The notes beneath the pieces were generated by a model. It made no database searches, was not told where the DNA came from, and saw nothing but the letters and a program-made list of their open reading frames with translations. Shown here piece after piece: positions 19,992 to 28,665 of a DNA stretch of 64,000 nt (position 1 is the stretch's first letter; each line of letters begins with the position of its first letter). This DNA comes from Pseudomonas moorei. Lineage in GTDB: Bacteria; Pseudomonadota; Gammaproteobacteria; Pseudomonadales; Pseudomonadaceae. A program made the translations under genes and the position numbers. The stretch spans positions 310,001 to 374,000 of the forward strand of contig NZ_VZPP01000003.1 in the NCBI RefSeq assembly GCF_008801475.1, written 5' to 3'.

Positions 19992-20414
19992 ATGCGATTC
20001 ATGATCATCATCAAAGCCAGCCAGGACTCCGAAGCCGGTGTCATGCCCAGCAACGAACTGCTGACCGCCATGGGCAACTACAACGAAGAACTGGCCAAGG
20101 CCGGCATCCTCGTCGCGGGCGAAGGCCTGCACCCCAGCAGCAAAGGCGCCCGCGTGCGCTTCTCGGGCGACAAGCGCACGGTGATCGACGGCCCGTTCGC
20201 CGAAACCAAGGAACTGATTGCCGGCTACTGGCTGTGGCAGGTGAAGTCCAGGGAGGAAGCCATCGAGTGGGTCAAGCGCTGCCCCAACCCGATGCCGGGT
20301 ACCGAGGCCGAGATCGAAATCCGCCAGGTGTTCGAGATGGAGGATTTTGGCGAAGAATTCACGCCGGAACTGCGCGAGCAGGAACAGCGGGCGTTTGGGC
20401 AGAAGAAGTGCTGA
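19992..20414 (+). CDS. YciI/DGPF-domain protein
   Basis: A 140-residue soluble protein of the YCII-related (DGPF) family. It opens MRFMIIIKASQDSEAGVMP and contains the signature VIDGPFAETKELIAGYWLW near residues 61-79. Family members form dimeric alpha-beta barrels and often neighbour ECF sigma factors; no sigma factor is adjacent here. The C-terminal 20 residues are charged. A GGAG ribosome site ends about 9 bases before the ATG. The biochemical role is unknown. Confidence 0.88.
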   Translation: MRFMIIIKASQDSEAGVMPSNELLTAMGNYNEELAKAGILVAGEGLHPSSKGARVRFSGDKRTVIDGPFAETKELIAGYWLWQVKSREEAIEWVKRCPNPMPGTEAEIEIRQVFEMEDFGEEFTPELREQEQRAFGQKKC

Positions 20415-21252
20415 GCAACGAGTCAGGACAGTGGCGGGCTCGCCCCCCGACATCGACAACCGGACCCTGCTCGAATACACCTGTGAATTGCTGGCTTCGG
20501 GTGCGCGGACGCCCCGCAATCGTCGATCCGTTTTCTCGATAAATCGCGTCTACCCCGTTGAGGGGTCGCTCCACTGCCCAACAGGGGAAAGTCCCTCGCC
20601 ATGGATCCTTGAAACCCGCCTTTTGTGTTCTCACAGACGGCGGGTTCCCTCGTTTCAATACGCGCGCTCACGTCCAACCCACTGAATCGCATTAACTTTC
20701 TAGTACACGAAAAAGGTGAGATTTTGCACACAAAACCAAAGAATTAATCCCTTCGACTGGCTAAACGGTGGTGAGCTGCTAGCGTCAACAAGACGTGTCC
20801 TACAGGCTGGATAGCAAAGAGACTACGTCGTAACGGCCGCCAAGTGCCGAGTTGTCTATATGAGCCACCAAGGAACCGGGGAATCATGGCGAATAAAAAG
20901 GGGATGCACGTCTGTCTTTTGGCGACTTTGCCTGTGCCTGGCTTTTACGCCCAGGTGGACAACACCGAGACTGCCGACACCATCAACAACCTGCAGTACC
21001 TTGCGCCCGCTCCCCACCTGCTGGACCAATGCGCCCTGAAGCTGCATACAGCCACCCACTTCCCGGCCAACGCCCGATTCGATCTACATCGCAGTGACTT
21101 TCGCTCAAACGCCAACTGGGTGTTCGACATTCAAAATCACCCTCACGCCCCCTCGGTTTGGGGGGCGGCAAAACCTGCAAACCCCGGCCTAATACCATTA
21201 ATGCCTTCTTCGAACCGCATGGACCGTGAATAACGGTCAGCAAGGAGCTTTT
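20415..21252 (+). other. 838-base region upstream of the DUF1254-to-cytochrome locus
   Basis: No convincing gene. An ORF beginning at 20886 (MANKKGMHVC) has an AGGAA near its start, but its composition after about 20 codons is not protein-like, so it is left out; it could be the remnant of an exported protein. A long inverted repeat AACCCGCC/GGCGGGTT spans 20613-20646. A GC hairpin CGCCCCC/GGGGGCG lies near 21146-21167. The segment 20680-20760 is AT-rich and is the likeliest promoter area for the downstream locus. Confidence 0.45.
21222..21238. promoter_or_regulatory. Candidate operator, inverted repeat GACCGT-N5-ACGGTC
   Basis: A perfect six-base inverted repeat with a five-base spacer ends four bases before the AAGGAG ribosome site of the first DUF1254 gene. 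Its position between promoter region and ribosome site suits a repressor site or a small 5' hairpin affecting initiation. The bound factor is unknown. Confidence 0.35.
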
Positions 21253-22704
21253 ATGCACGGTGCCATTCGCGTAGCCGGTTTCAGCCTGATGACGATGTTC
21301 GTCAGTTGTGGTGTCGGTGCTCAGGACCTCGACACCCGAATCGGCAAAATTGCCATGGAGGGCGAGCTGCCAGCCCACGAATCCATTGCCAAACTGTATG
21401 CCGAACTGGATTTCCAGCAGGCCACCCAAAGTTACCTCTGGGCCTTGCCGCTGGTGTCTTACGCCCAATGGCAGGCAGAATTCCGCGACAAACTGGGTGC
21501 CCGCAGCGGCGACCTGATGGTGCTCAACAGCTACGAAGACAAGCTCGGTGTGATCACCGCCAACGCCACCACACCGTACATCCTCGGTTTCGTCGATCTC
21601 AATGAAACCGGCCCGCTGGTCATCGAATTGCCGCCCGGCCCGACCGCAGGGGGCGTCGGTGATTTCTGGCAGCGCGCAATCATCGACATGGGCCAGACCG
21701 GCCCCGACAAGGGCCAGGGCGGCAAATACCTGGTGCTGCCACCAGGCGTCGAACCGCCGGCCGATGCCGGCAAGTATTACCTGGCCAAATCGGAAACCAT
21801 GAACGTGCTGGTAGGTTTTCGCGTGCTCGATCCGGACCCGGCCAAAGGCACGGCACTGGTCGAACAGTTCAAGATGTATCCCTACGCCAAACGCGCCGAT
21901 CCGGCAAAGACCAAACTGCTCTCTCCTGGTGGCAAAGCCTGGTCCGGCACCCAGCCACGCGGCCTGGCGTATTGGCAGCGCCTGCACCAGATCATCCAGA
22001 AAGAACCGGTCAACGAACGTGACCGCTTCTACATGGCCATGCTCGCCAGCCTTGGCATCGAGAAAGACAAACCGTTCAACCCGACCGAAGCCCAACACAA
22101 GGCCCTGGAGCAAGGAGCCCTGGTGGGTGAACTGATCGCCAAGGCCAACACGTTCGCCAAACGTTTCCCCGGCGCACAGTACTGGCCGGACCGGCGATGG
22201 GACACCGTGCTGAACATCGCCGAGCCGTCGCAGCGCGTGGCCTATTACGACCAGTTGTGGGAACGCAGTGCCTGGTTTTACGAAGCGGTCACCAACACCA
22301 AAGGCATGGTTTCCAAAACCCCGGGCCTGGGCCAGACCTACCTCGGCGCTTACACCGACGACAAGGGCAACTGGCTCGACGGCGGCAAGCACTATCGCCT
22401 CCACGTCGGCGCCAACCCGCCAGCCAAGCAGTTCTGGTCGTTGACCGTGTACGACACCGACAGCCGTTGCCTGATTGATAACCCACAACGCAAAGCCGAC
22501 CTGTCGTCACGCCAGGACCTGAAAAAGAACACCGATGGCTCAGTGGACCTGTACTTCGGCCCGACCGCGCCAAAAGGCTTCGAGAACAACTGGGTGCAAA
22601 CCCTGCCGGGCAAACACTGGTTCAGCTACTTCCGCCTGTATGCCCCGACTGAAGCCTATTTCAACAAGACCTGGAAACTCGACGACATCACAGCCGTGAA
22701 ATGA
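21253..22704 (+). CDS. Exported DUF1254/DUF1214 protein, copy 1
   Basis: A 483-residue protein whose N terminus (to ...SCGVGAQ, residues 1-24) reads as a secretion signal, so the mature protein should be periplasmic. The N-terminal half is a DUF1254 domain (QATQSYLWALPLVSYAQW near residue 55). The C-terminal half is a DUF1214 domain with AKQFWSLTVYDTDSRCLIDN near 395-414. The families have no established activity. AAGGAG lies before the ATG at 21253; a GTG at 21226 was rejected. It is paralogous to the next gene, 27 bases downstream, and opens the long co-directional locus that runs to 39635. Confidence 0.88.
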   Translation: MHGAIRVAGFSLMTMFVSCGVGAQDLDTRIGKIAMEGELPAHESIAKLYAELDFQQATQSYLWALPLVSYAQWQAEFRDKLGARSGDLMVLNSYEDKLGVITANATTPYILGFVDLNETGPLVIELPPGPTAGGVGDFWQRAIIDMGQTGPDKGQGGKYLVLPPGVEPPADAGKYYLAKSETMNVLVGFRVLDPDPAKGTALVEQFKMYPYAKRADPAKTKLLSPGGKAWSGTQPRGLAYWQRLHQIIQKEPVNERDRFYMAMLASLGIEKDKPFNPTEAQHKALEQGALVGELIAKANTFAKRFPGAQYWPDRRWDTVLNIAEPSQRVAYYDQLWERSAWFYEAVTNTKGMVSKTPGLGQTYLGAYTDDKGNWLDGGKHYRLHVGANPPAKQFWSLTVYDTDSRCLIDNPQRKADLSSRQDLKKNTDGSVDLYFGPTAPKGFENNWVQTLPGKHWFSYFRLYAPTEAYFNKTWKLDDITAVK

Positions 22705-22731
22705 CGGGCAGGATTTCAACAAGGACCCACC

Positions 22732-24138
22732 ATGAATAAGCGCAATTTACTGTTGAGCGGTCTGGCCCTGGCCCTGAGCACCAGCGCCTCGGCCAACTTC
22801 ACCGCCACCCCGGAAGAAGCCCGGAGCATTGCCAAGGAAGCCTATCTATATGGTTTCCCCGTAGTGGAGATGTACAAGACGCTGTACACCCAGGCCGTGG
22901 ACAAGAAGAGCCCGAACTTCAAGGCACCGTTCAACCAGATCGGCAACACCGCCAAGGCGTTTACCGCCAGGGACACCGCGTTCGTCACGCCAAATGCCGA
23001 CACGCCCTATTCCTTCGTCTGGATGGATCTGCGCGCCGAGCCCCTGGTGCTGACCTTGCCGCCCATCGAAGAGCACCGTTACTACTCGGTGCAATTGATC
23101 GACGCCTACACGCAGAACTTCGCCTACCTGGGAACCCGCAGCACCGGCAACAATGGCGGCCACTACATGATCGCCGGGCCCAACTGGCAGGGTCAGCAAC
23201 CGCTGAACATCGACCGCCTGCTGCGTAGCGAAAGCAACATCGCCTACGCGCTGTATCGCACCCAGTTGTTCGATGACAAGGACCTGGCCAAGGTCAAGCA
23301 GATCCAGAAGGGTTACAAGGTCGAAACCCTGAGCCACTACGACAAGCAAAAGGCGCCACCGGCTGCGCCGAAGATCGACTGGCCGAAACCCACACCGACC
23401 ATGAGCGACACCCCGGACATCTTCCGTTACCTGAACTTCATGCTGTCCTTCGCACCCTCCCAGGACGTGGAAAAGGACCTGCTGGGGCGATTCGCGAAAA
23501 TCGGCATCGAAGCCGGCAAGCCGTTCAACGTCAACACCCTCAGCCCGGACCAGCGCAAGGCCCTGGAGGACGGCATCAGCGACGCCAAGGCCGAGTTCGC
23601 CGAATTCAAGAAAACCAAAGTCGACACCCACGAAGTCTCCAGCGGTGACGTGTTCGGCACCCGCGACCACCTCAAGGGCAATTACCTGTACCGCTACGCC
23701 GGCGCCAACATGGGGATTTTCGGCAACTCCGCCGAAGAAGCGGATTACATCGGCTATTTCGTCGACAAGGACGGGCAACCGGTCGATGCCTCGAAACACG
23801 ATTACACCCTGCACTTCGACAAAGACGCCCTGCCCCCGGCCGACGCGTTCTGGTCGCTGACGATGTACGACGGCCAGAACAAACTCCTGGTGGCCAACCC
23901 GCTCAATCGCTACCTGATCAACTCGCGCATGCTGCCTGACCTCAAACGCGATACCGACGGTGGCCTGACCCTCTATGTACAGCACCAGGCGCCGGCCAAA
24001 GACCTGCAAAGCAACTGGCTGCCGGCACCGAACGGTCCGTTCTACGGCGTACTGCGCCTCTACCTGCCCAAACCGGAAGTCACCAATGGCCAATGGAATA
24101 TGCCGTTGCTGACCCCTGTAGACCAAAAAGACAAATAA
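22732..24138 (+). CDS. Exported DUF1254/DUF1214 protein, copy 2
   Basis: A 468-residue paralogue of the preceding gene. A clear Sec signal (NLLLSGLALALSTSASA) precedes the mature protein. The DUF1254 part has AKEAYLYGFPVVEMYKTLY and DTAFVTPNADTPYSFVW. The DUF1214 part has ADAFWSLTMYDGQNKLLV near residue 370. The two copies are clearly diverged rather than recent duplicates. It lies 12 bases before the beta-barrel gene. Two DUF1254 proteins next to an outer-membrane protein suggest a shared periplasmic role, but the substrate is unknown. Confidence 0.88.
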   Translation: MNKRNLLLSGLALALSTSASANFTATPEEARSIAKEAYLYGFPVVEMYKTLYTQAVDKKSPNFKAPFNQIGNTAKAFTARDTAFVTPNADTPYSFVWMDLRAEPLVLTLPPIEEHRYYSVQLIDAYTQNFAYLGTRSTGNNGGHYMIAGPNWQGQQPLNIDRLLRSESNIAYALYRTQLFDDKDLAKVKQIQKGYKVETLSHYDKQKAPPAAPKIDWPKPTPTMSDTPDIFRYLNFMLSFAPSQDVEKDLLGRFAKIGIEAGKPFNVNTLSPDQRKALEDGISDAKAEFAEFKKTKVDTHEVSSGDVFGTRDHLKGNYLYRYAGANMGIFGNSAEEADYIGYFVDKDGQPVDASKHDYTLHFDKDALPPADAFWSLTMYDGQNKLLVANPLNRYLINSRMLPDLKRDTDGGLTLYVQHQAPAKDLQSNWLPAPNGPFYGVLRLYLPKPEVTNGQWNMPLLTPVDQKDK

Positions 24139-24150
24139 GCGGAGTCAGTG

Positions 24151-25098
24151 ATGATCAGGCCTTCAGTAGTGCGCCCTTTGTTGGCGCTGTGCATGGTTGG
24201 GGGTAGCCCGCTGGTGCTGGCAGCCGAGGGCGGCGTTGGCCGGCCGATCACCGGTCAGCAGGTATTTTCCAATGCGGGGGTTATTCCGCCGGCACCGGGC
24301 TGGGTGATGTCCCTGACCAGCATCTGGTACGACGGCGATCTCAAGGGCAACACCCAAGTGCCGATTGTCGGTGCCTTGAGTACCGGGGTGGACATGAAGG
24401 TGTCCTACACCATGGCCAACTTCACCCGTATCTGGGACACCGGCAAGGGAAGCTGGAACTATGCCTCGGCCATTGGCGTGCCGGTGCAATACACCGACGT
24501 CACCGCGAGCATCAGCGGCCCCCGTGGCCGCACGCTGGGCAATGAAGACACCGGCACCCAGTTCGCCGACATGCTGGTGACACCGATTGCCGCCGGCTAC
24601 CACTTCGACGAGGTCAACCACCTCTCCTTGTCCCTGCCGATCTACGTGCCGACCGGTGCCTACAACGACAATCGCCTGGCCAACCCCGGACAGAACACCT
24701 ACACCTTCATGCCCACCGTGGCGTTTACCCACGCGGACGGCAAGGGCGGCGAGTTCACGTTGTCGGGCGGGCTGGAGTTCTATACCGAAAACAATGCCAC
24801 CGATTATAAAAACGGCGACATCTTCACCCTCGACGCCCTGTGGACCCATGGTTTCGGCAACGGCTGGAACGCCGGTCTGGTTGCCGGTTACATCCAGCAG
24901 ATCACCGATGACTCCGGCAGTGGCTCTACCACTGGCTTTCGCGGACGTTCGGTGGGGGCCGGCCCTTCCGTGGGCTGGAGCGGCAAGTTCGCCGATGCCC
25001 AGGCCAGCGTCAGCGCCCGCTGGGTGCCCGAGTTCGACACCAAGAACCGGCCGGAAGGCAATGGTTTCAACATCAACCTGACCCTCGCGTTTTTCTAG
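24151..25098 (+). CDS. Outer-membrane beta-barrel protein, COG4313/phenol meta-pathway type
   Basis: A 315-residue exported protein with signal peptide (LLALCMVGGSPLVLAAE). Its remaining sequence alternates polar and hydrophobic residues with many Gly, Asn and aromatic residues, and it ends in Phe (INLTLAFF), as barrels do. The segment YHFDEVNHLSLSLPIYVPTG and the N-terminal GNTQVPIVGAL fit the family often called protein involved in meta-pathway of phenol degradation, thought to be a channel for hydrophobic compounds. The ATG at 24151 follows GCGGAGTCAGTG. It is separated from moxR by 96 bases that hold a possible short ORF. Confidence 0.8.
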   Translation: MIRPSVVRPLLALCMVGGSPLVLAAEGGVGRPITGQQVFSNAGVIPPAPGWVMSLTSIWYDGDLKGNTQVPIVGALSTGVDMKVSYTMANFTRIWDTGKGSWNYASAIGVPVQYTDVTASISGPRGRTLGNEDTGTQFADMLVTPIAAGYHFDEVNHLSLSLPIYVPTGAYNDNRLANPGQNTYTFMPTVAFTHADGKGGEFTLSGGLEFYTENNATDYKNGDIFTLDALWTHGFGNGWNAGLVAGYIQQITDDSGSGSTTGFRGRSVGAGPSVGWSGKFADAQASVSARWVPEFDTKNRPEGNGFNINLTLAFF

Positions 25099-25111
25099 GA
25101 GATCGCCAGGG

Positions 25112-25180
25112 ATGATCATCAGCGCCCGCTGGAAATTCCGCCCGTCTTCCACCCCGGTCATTCCGACCTTTATGTTTTGA
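25112..25180 (+). CDS. Possible 22-residue leader peptide ORF
   Basis: An ATG with AGGAG 10 bases upstream opens a 22-codon frame (MIISARWKFRPSSTPVIPTF plus two residues) that ends in TGA 14 bases before the moxR start codon. It could be a translated leader or simply intergenic sequence. No family is recognised. Confidence 0.25.
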   Translation: MIISARWKFRPSSTPVIPTFMF

Positions 25181-25194
25181 GCGAGGAGTAACCC

Positions 25195-26175
25195 ATGACC
25201 GCACTCAATGACCTCAACGCCCTTCAAGCCAGCATCGCCGAAGCCGTACTGGGCCAGGACCAGGTGATTCGGCAGATCCTCCTGGGCCTGCTGGCCAATG
25301 GGCACTTGCTCCTGGAAAGCCTGCCGGGGCTGGCCAAGACTCGCACGGTGAAGGCACTGGCCAAACACCTGGACGCGAAGATGAGCCGCATCCAGTTCAC
25401 CCCGGACTTGCTGCCGTCGGACATCACCGGCGCCGAGGTGCTGCATCAGGTCGAGGGCAAAAACGAGATCCGCTTCCAGCCGGGCCCGCTGTTCGGCAAC
25501 CTGATCCTGGCCGACGAAATCAACCGCGCCCCGGCCAAGGTCCAGGCGGCGTTGCTCGAAGCCATGGAAGAGCGGCAAATCACCGTGGCCGGCAACAGTC
25601 ATGCGCTACCGGAACTGTTCATCGTTGTCGCGACACAGAATCCCATCGAACAGGAAGGCACCTACCCGCTGCCCGAAGCGCAGATGGACCGCTTTCTGAT
25701 GAAAGTCCTGCTGGATTACCCCAGCGCGACAAACGAGAGCCAGGTGCTGCGCTTGTTGCGCGAGGAGGAACAGGCACTCGGCGCCAAGACTGCTCCAGTG
25801 CAGGGCTTCGCCCTGGCCCAGGACGTGATCTTCGCCGCGCGCCGGGAAGTCAGCGCGGTGCACGTCTCCCCGGCCATCGACCGCTACTTGATCGACATCA
25901 TCAATGCCACCCGCCATCCGGCCGATTACGACGCCGACCTCGGGCGCTGGATCAATATCGGTGCCAGTCCTCGCGGCGGTATCGGCCTGGACCGCTGCGC
26001 CCGCGCCGACGCCTGGTTGCAGGGCCAGGACTTCGTCTCACCGGATAACGTGCGCGCCGTGGTGCACCCGGTACTGCGCCATCGCCTGCAACTGAGTTAT
26101 GACGCGGTGGCCGATGGCGTAACGGCTGATCAGGTGCTCGATCGGTTGCTCGATAAAGTGGCAATTCCCGCATGA
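25195..26175 (+). CDS. MoxR family AAA+ ATPase, copy A
   Basis: A 326-residue MoxR-type ATPase. The P-loop region is ESLPGLAKTR at residues 41-50, Walker B is LILADEINRAP, and sensor 1 is VVATQNPIEQEGTYPLPEAQ. MoxR proteins act as cytoplasmic chaperone-like ATPases working with VWA proteins. The order moxR-DUF58-DUF4381-VWA-VWA/TPR-BatD follows immediately, and the stop overlaps the DUF58 start by four bases. A GAGGAG ribosome site precedes the ATG. A second MoxR gene at 58998 is similar but clearly distinct (PSDITGAEVLHQ here versus PADITGTEIYRP there). Confidence 0.94.
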   Translation: MTALNDLNALQASIAEAVLGQDQVIRQILLGLLANGHLLLESLPGLAKTRTVKALAKHLDAKMSRIQFTPDLLPSDITGAEVLHQVEGKNEIRFQPGPLFGNLILADEINRAPAKVQAALLEAMEERQITVAGNSHALPELFIVVATQNPIEQEGTYPLPEAQMDRFLMKVLLDYPSATNESQVLRLLREEEQALGAKTAPVQGFALAQDVIFAARREVSAVHVSPAIDRYLIDIINATRHPADYDADLGRWINIGASPRGGIGLDRCARADAWLQGQDFVSPDNVRAVVHPVLRHRLQLSYDAVADGVTADQVLDRLLDKVAIPA

Positions 26176-27107
26176 ACGCCGACGGCCTGGTCTATGTCTC
26201 TCTGGCGCAATTGATGGCGCTGGAATTCAAGGCCCGTGACTTGAGTTTTCTTGCGCGTCAGCCCCGGGGCAGCATCCTGGCCGGCAACCATGCGTCGCGC
26301 CTGCGGGGCCGTGGCCTGAACTTCGATGAATTGCGCCGTTACCAGCCCGGGGACGATTTGCGTCACCTCGACTGGCGTGCGTCGTTGCGCACCGGCAAAC
26401 CGGTGGTGCGCACCTTCACCGAAGAGCGGGACCGTCCGGCGTTGATTGTCGTGGATCAGCGCATGTCGATGTTTTTCGGCTCGCAACGCAGCTTCAAATC
26501 CGCCGTCGCCGCTGAACTCGGCGCCCTGGCGGCGTGGATGGTGTTCAACGCCGGGGACCGGGTCGGTGGGCTGGTGTTCAACGACCAACGCATCGACCGC
26601 ATCGCGCCGTTGCGCAGCCGCAAGCGGATCGAAGCGTTGTGCAGCCGTATCGCCCAGCAAAACCAGGCACTGAATGCGGCCAACCCGGATGCCGAAGGCG
26701 AAGAGCAACTCGACAAGGTGTTGCAGCAGTGCCTGGCCCTGGCGGGGCACGATCACCTGATCTGCATCGTCAGCGACTTTGCCGGGGCCGGTGAACGAAC
26801 CTTGCAGCTGATGCGCCAATTGGCCACGCACAACGATGTGATCGCCATGCAGGTCTACGATCCGCTGGCCCTGAACCTGCCGAAAAACGGCCGCTTGCTG
26901 ATCACCCAAGGTGAGTTGCAGGTAGAGCTGGCGGTGGAGCGCCGTCAGGTGAACCAGCCTTTGGGAGACTTTCTCAGTGGCCGGCTGAAGGACGTTGCAA
27001 CGCTGTTGCGGCGCAGTCGGGTGCCTTTGATGATGTTCAGCACCGCCACCGAGGCACAGCAACAATTGCGCGCCGAGCTGGGCAAACTGGCGGGAGCGCG
27101 GCGATGA
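26172..27107 (+). CDS. DUF58 domain protein, copy A
   Basis: A 311-residue cytoplasmic protein with the DUF58 signature: GNHASRLRGRGLNFDELRRY near residue 37 and DDLRHLDWRASLRTGKP near 60. The domain is a VWA-like fold that nearly always accompanies MoxR. LIVVDQRMSMFFGS near residue 93 is in the place of the MIDAS strand, with DQRMS giving a DxxxS pattern. It overlaps moxR by four bases upstream and the DUF4381 gene by four bases downstream. Confidence 0.92.
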   Translation: MNADGLVYVSLAQLMALEFKARDLSFLARQPRGSILAGNHASRLRGRGLNFDELRRYQPGDDLRHLDWRASLRTGKPVVRTFTEERDRPALIVVDQRMSMFFGSQRSFKSAVAAELGALAAWMVFNAGDRVGGLVFNDQRIDRIAPLRSRKRIEALCSRIAQQNQALNAANPDAEGEEQLDKVLQQCLALAGHDHLICIVSDFAGAGERTLQLMRQLATHNDVIAMQVYDPLALNLPKNGRLLITQGELQVELAVERRQVNQPLGDFLSGRLKDVATLLRRSRVPLMMFSTATEAQQQLRAELGKLAGARR

Positions 27108-27685
27108 ATCCGAACGTTCCGAGCATTGACCAACTCCAGGAAATTGCCCTGCCAGCGGCGGTCAGCTACGCACCGCAAACGTGGGGTTGGTGGGCATTGT
27201 TGGCGCTATTGACAGTGACGGTGTTGCTGGTCAGCGCGCGGCGTTACTGGCAATGGCGGCGCGATCGTTATCGGCGTGAGGCGCTGCTGCGCCTGGCGCA
27301 GTTGCAAAAGCGCAGTGATGACCTGAATGCGTTGCGCGAACTTCCAGAACTTCTAAAACGTACCGCCCTCTCAATGCCCGCCGCACAACCTGTGGGAGCG
27401 AGCCTGCTCGTGATGGCGGCTCAACATCCAACGACGAAGGTGGTTGACAGTCCGCTATCACGAGCAGGCTCGCTCCCACAGTCGCCGGCAGCACTTGGAA
27501 AAGATGATTGGCAGGCGTTTTTGCAGCGCCACTGCAAGCAGCCGTTGCCCGCCAACTTCAGCCAACAACTGTCGCTACTTGCATATGCCCCCGATGCGGC
27601 TTTGCGTGCACTGCCCAATGAGCAACGCCAGCAGCTGTTCGACACCTGCAAAACCTGGGTGGAGCATCATCATGTGGCAGCTTGA
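27104..27685 (+). CDS. DUF4381 membrane protein with REPIN-derived insert
   Basis: A 193-residue protein with one membrane helix (WWALLALLTVTVLLVSA, about residues 27-43) and a cytoplasmic tail with the DUF4381 ending (WQAFLQRHCKQPLPANF). Compared with the paralogue at 60904 (164 residues) it holds extra sequence. Residues 97-126 (VGASLLVMAAQHPTTKVV then DSPLSRAGSLPQ) are encoded by a complete REPIN at 27391-27481. The insertion keeps the frame open. The C-terminal part downstream still looks normal, so the protein may work. It starts at ATGA over the DUF58 stop and ends 14 bases inside the next gene. Confidence 0.85.
   Translation: MNPNVPSIDQLQEIALPAAVSYAPQTWGWWALLALLTVTVLLVSARRYWQWRRDRYRREALLRLAQLQKRSDDLNALRELPELLKRTALSMPAAQPVGASLLVMAAQHPTTKVVDSPLSRAGSLPQSPAALGKDDWQAFLQRHCKQPLPANFSQQLSLLAYAPDAALRALPNEQRQQLFDTCKTWVEHHHVAA
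27391..27481. repeat. REPIN inside a coding sequence (DUF4381 gene)
   Basis: Inverted REP units TGTGGGAGCGAGCCTGCTCG (27391-27410) and CGAGCAGGCTCGCTCCCACA (27461-27480) flank a 50-base spacer with GATGGCGG / CCGCTATC complementarity next to the arms. It lies wholly within the reading frame and adds no stop codon. Confidence 0.9.
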
Positions 27686-28664
27686 TTACCCCTGGCTGTT
27701 GCTGTTGCTGCCATTGCCATGGTTCGGTTATCGCTACCTGCCTGACTACCGTGAGGCGCGCAGCGCCGTGCGCGTGCCGTTTTTTACCGCCATGAGCCGT
27801 GCCGTCGGCCAGGCTCCCAGTCAGGCCGGCACCCGCAGCAACCGCTGGCAATTGCTGTTGAACCTGCTGGTGTGGGCACTGTTGCTGCTGGCGGCGGCCC
27901 GGCCGGTGTACGTGGAAAAACCCATCGAGCGTCAGCAACCGGTACGCGACCTGATGCTGGCCATCGACCTTTCACAGTCCATGGAAACCACCGATTTCAC
28001 CGACGCCAATGGCCAGAAAATCAATCGCCTGGACGCCGTCAAAGCGGTAGTGCATAGCTTCATCGACAAGCGCAAAGAGGATCGTCTCGGCCTGATCGTG
28101 TTCGGCAGCGGCGCTTACCCGCAGGCCCCCTTGACCCTCGATCACGCCAGCCTGTCGCTGTTGCTGGACGACACCGGCATTGGCATGGCCGGCCCCAATA
28201 CAGCGATTGGCGACGCCATCGGCTTGAGCCTGAAACTGCTCGACCAGGCCCGCGAACAAGAAAAAGTGCTGATCCTGCTCACCGACGGCAACGACACCAG
28301 CAGCGCCATCACTCCGGATCACGCGGCGGCCATGGCGGCGGCCAAGGGTGTGGTGATTCACACCATCGGCATCGGCGATCCTGACGCCTCCGGTGAAGCC
28401 AAGGTCAACCTGCAGGGCTTGCAGCAGATTGCCGCCGCCACCGGAGGCAAGTTCTTCCGCGCCGAAGACCGCGATGCGCTGGATCAGGTCTACAGCACCC
28501 TCGATACCCTCACGCCGCATCAAGTGAAGACCCTCAGTCATCAACCCAAACGTGATCTGTTCTGGTGGCCGCTCGGGGCGTCGATCGCCTTGCTCGCGCT
28601 CTATCACCTGGGCGCCCTGCTGTGGCCACGCCTGTCCATTGCCCGTCAGCGGCAGGAGGTTTGA
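27672..28664 (+). CDS. VWA domain membrane protein, BatA-like, copy A
   Basis: A 330-residue protein beginning at the ATG at 27672 (MWQLDYPWLLLLLPLPWF). It has N-terminal helices near residues 5-20 and 60-75, then a VWA domain and a C-terminal helix near 300-320. The MIDAS motif is intact: LMLAIDLSQSMETTDF gives DxSxS, with the conserved Thr in NTAIGDAIG and Asp in LLTDGND. It is expected to sit in the inner membrane with its VWA domain facing the periplasm or cytoplasm as in BatA proteins. GGAG lies upstream inside the preceding gene, overlapping by 14 bases. Confidence 0.92.
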   Translation: MWQLDYPWLLLLLPLPWFGYRYLPDYREARSAVRVPFFTAMSRAVGQAPSQAGTRSNRWQLLLNLLVWALLLLAAARPVYVEKPIERQQPVRDLMLAIDLSQSMETTDFTDANGQKINRLDAVKAVVHSFIDKRKEDRLGLIVFGSGAYPQAPLTLDHASLSLLLDDTGIGMAGPNTAIGDAIGLSLKLLDQAREQEKVLILLTDGNDTSSAITPDHAAAMAAAKGVVIHTIGIGDPDASGEAKVNLQGLQQIAAATGGKFFRAEDRDALDQVYSTLDTLTPHQVKTLSHQPKRDLFWWPLGASIALLALYHLGALLWPRLSIARQRQEV

Positions 28665-28665
28665 G

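Noticed and set aside
20886..21233. ORF beginning MANKKGMHVC upstream of the DUF1254 genes
   Set aside because: It has a weak AGGAA site, but composition beyond the first 20 codons is not protein-like and it runs through GC hairpins into the operator region.
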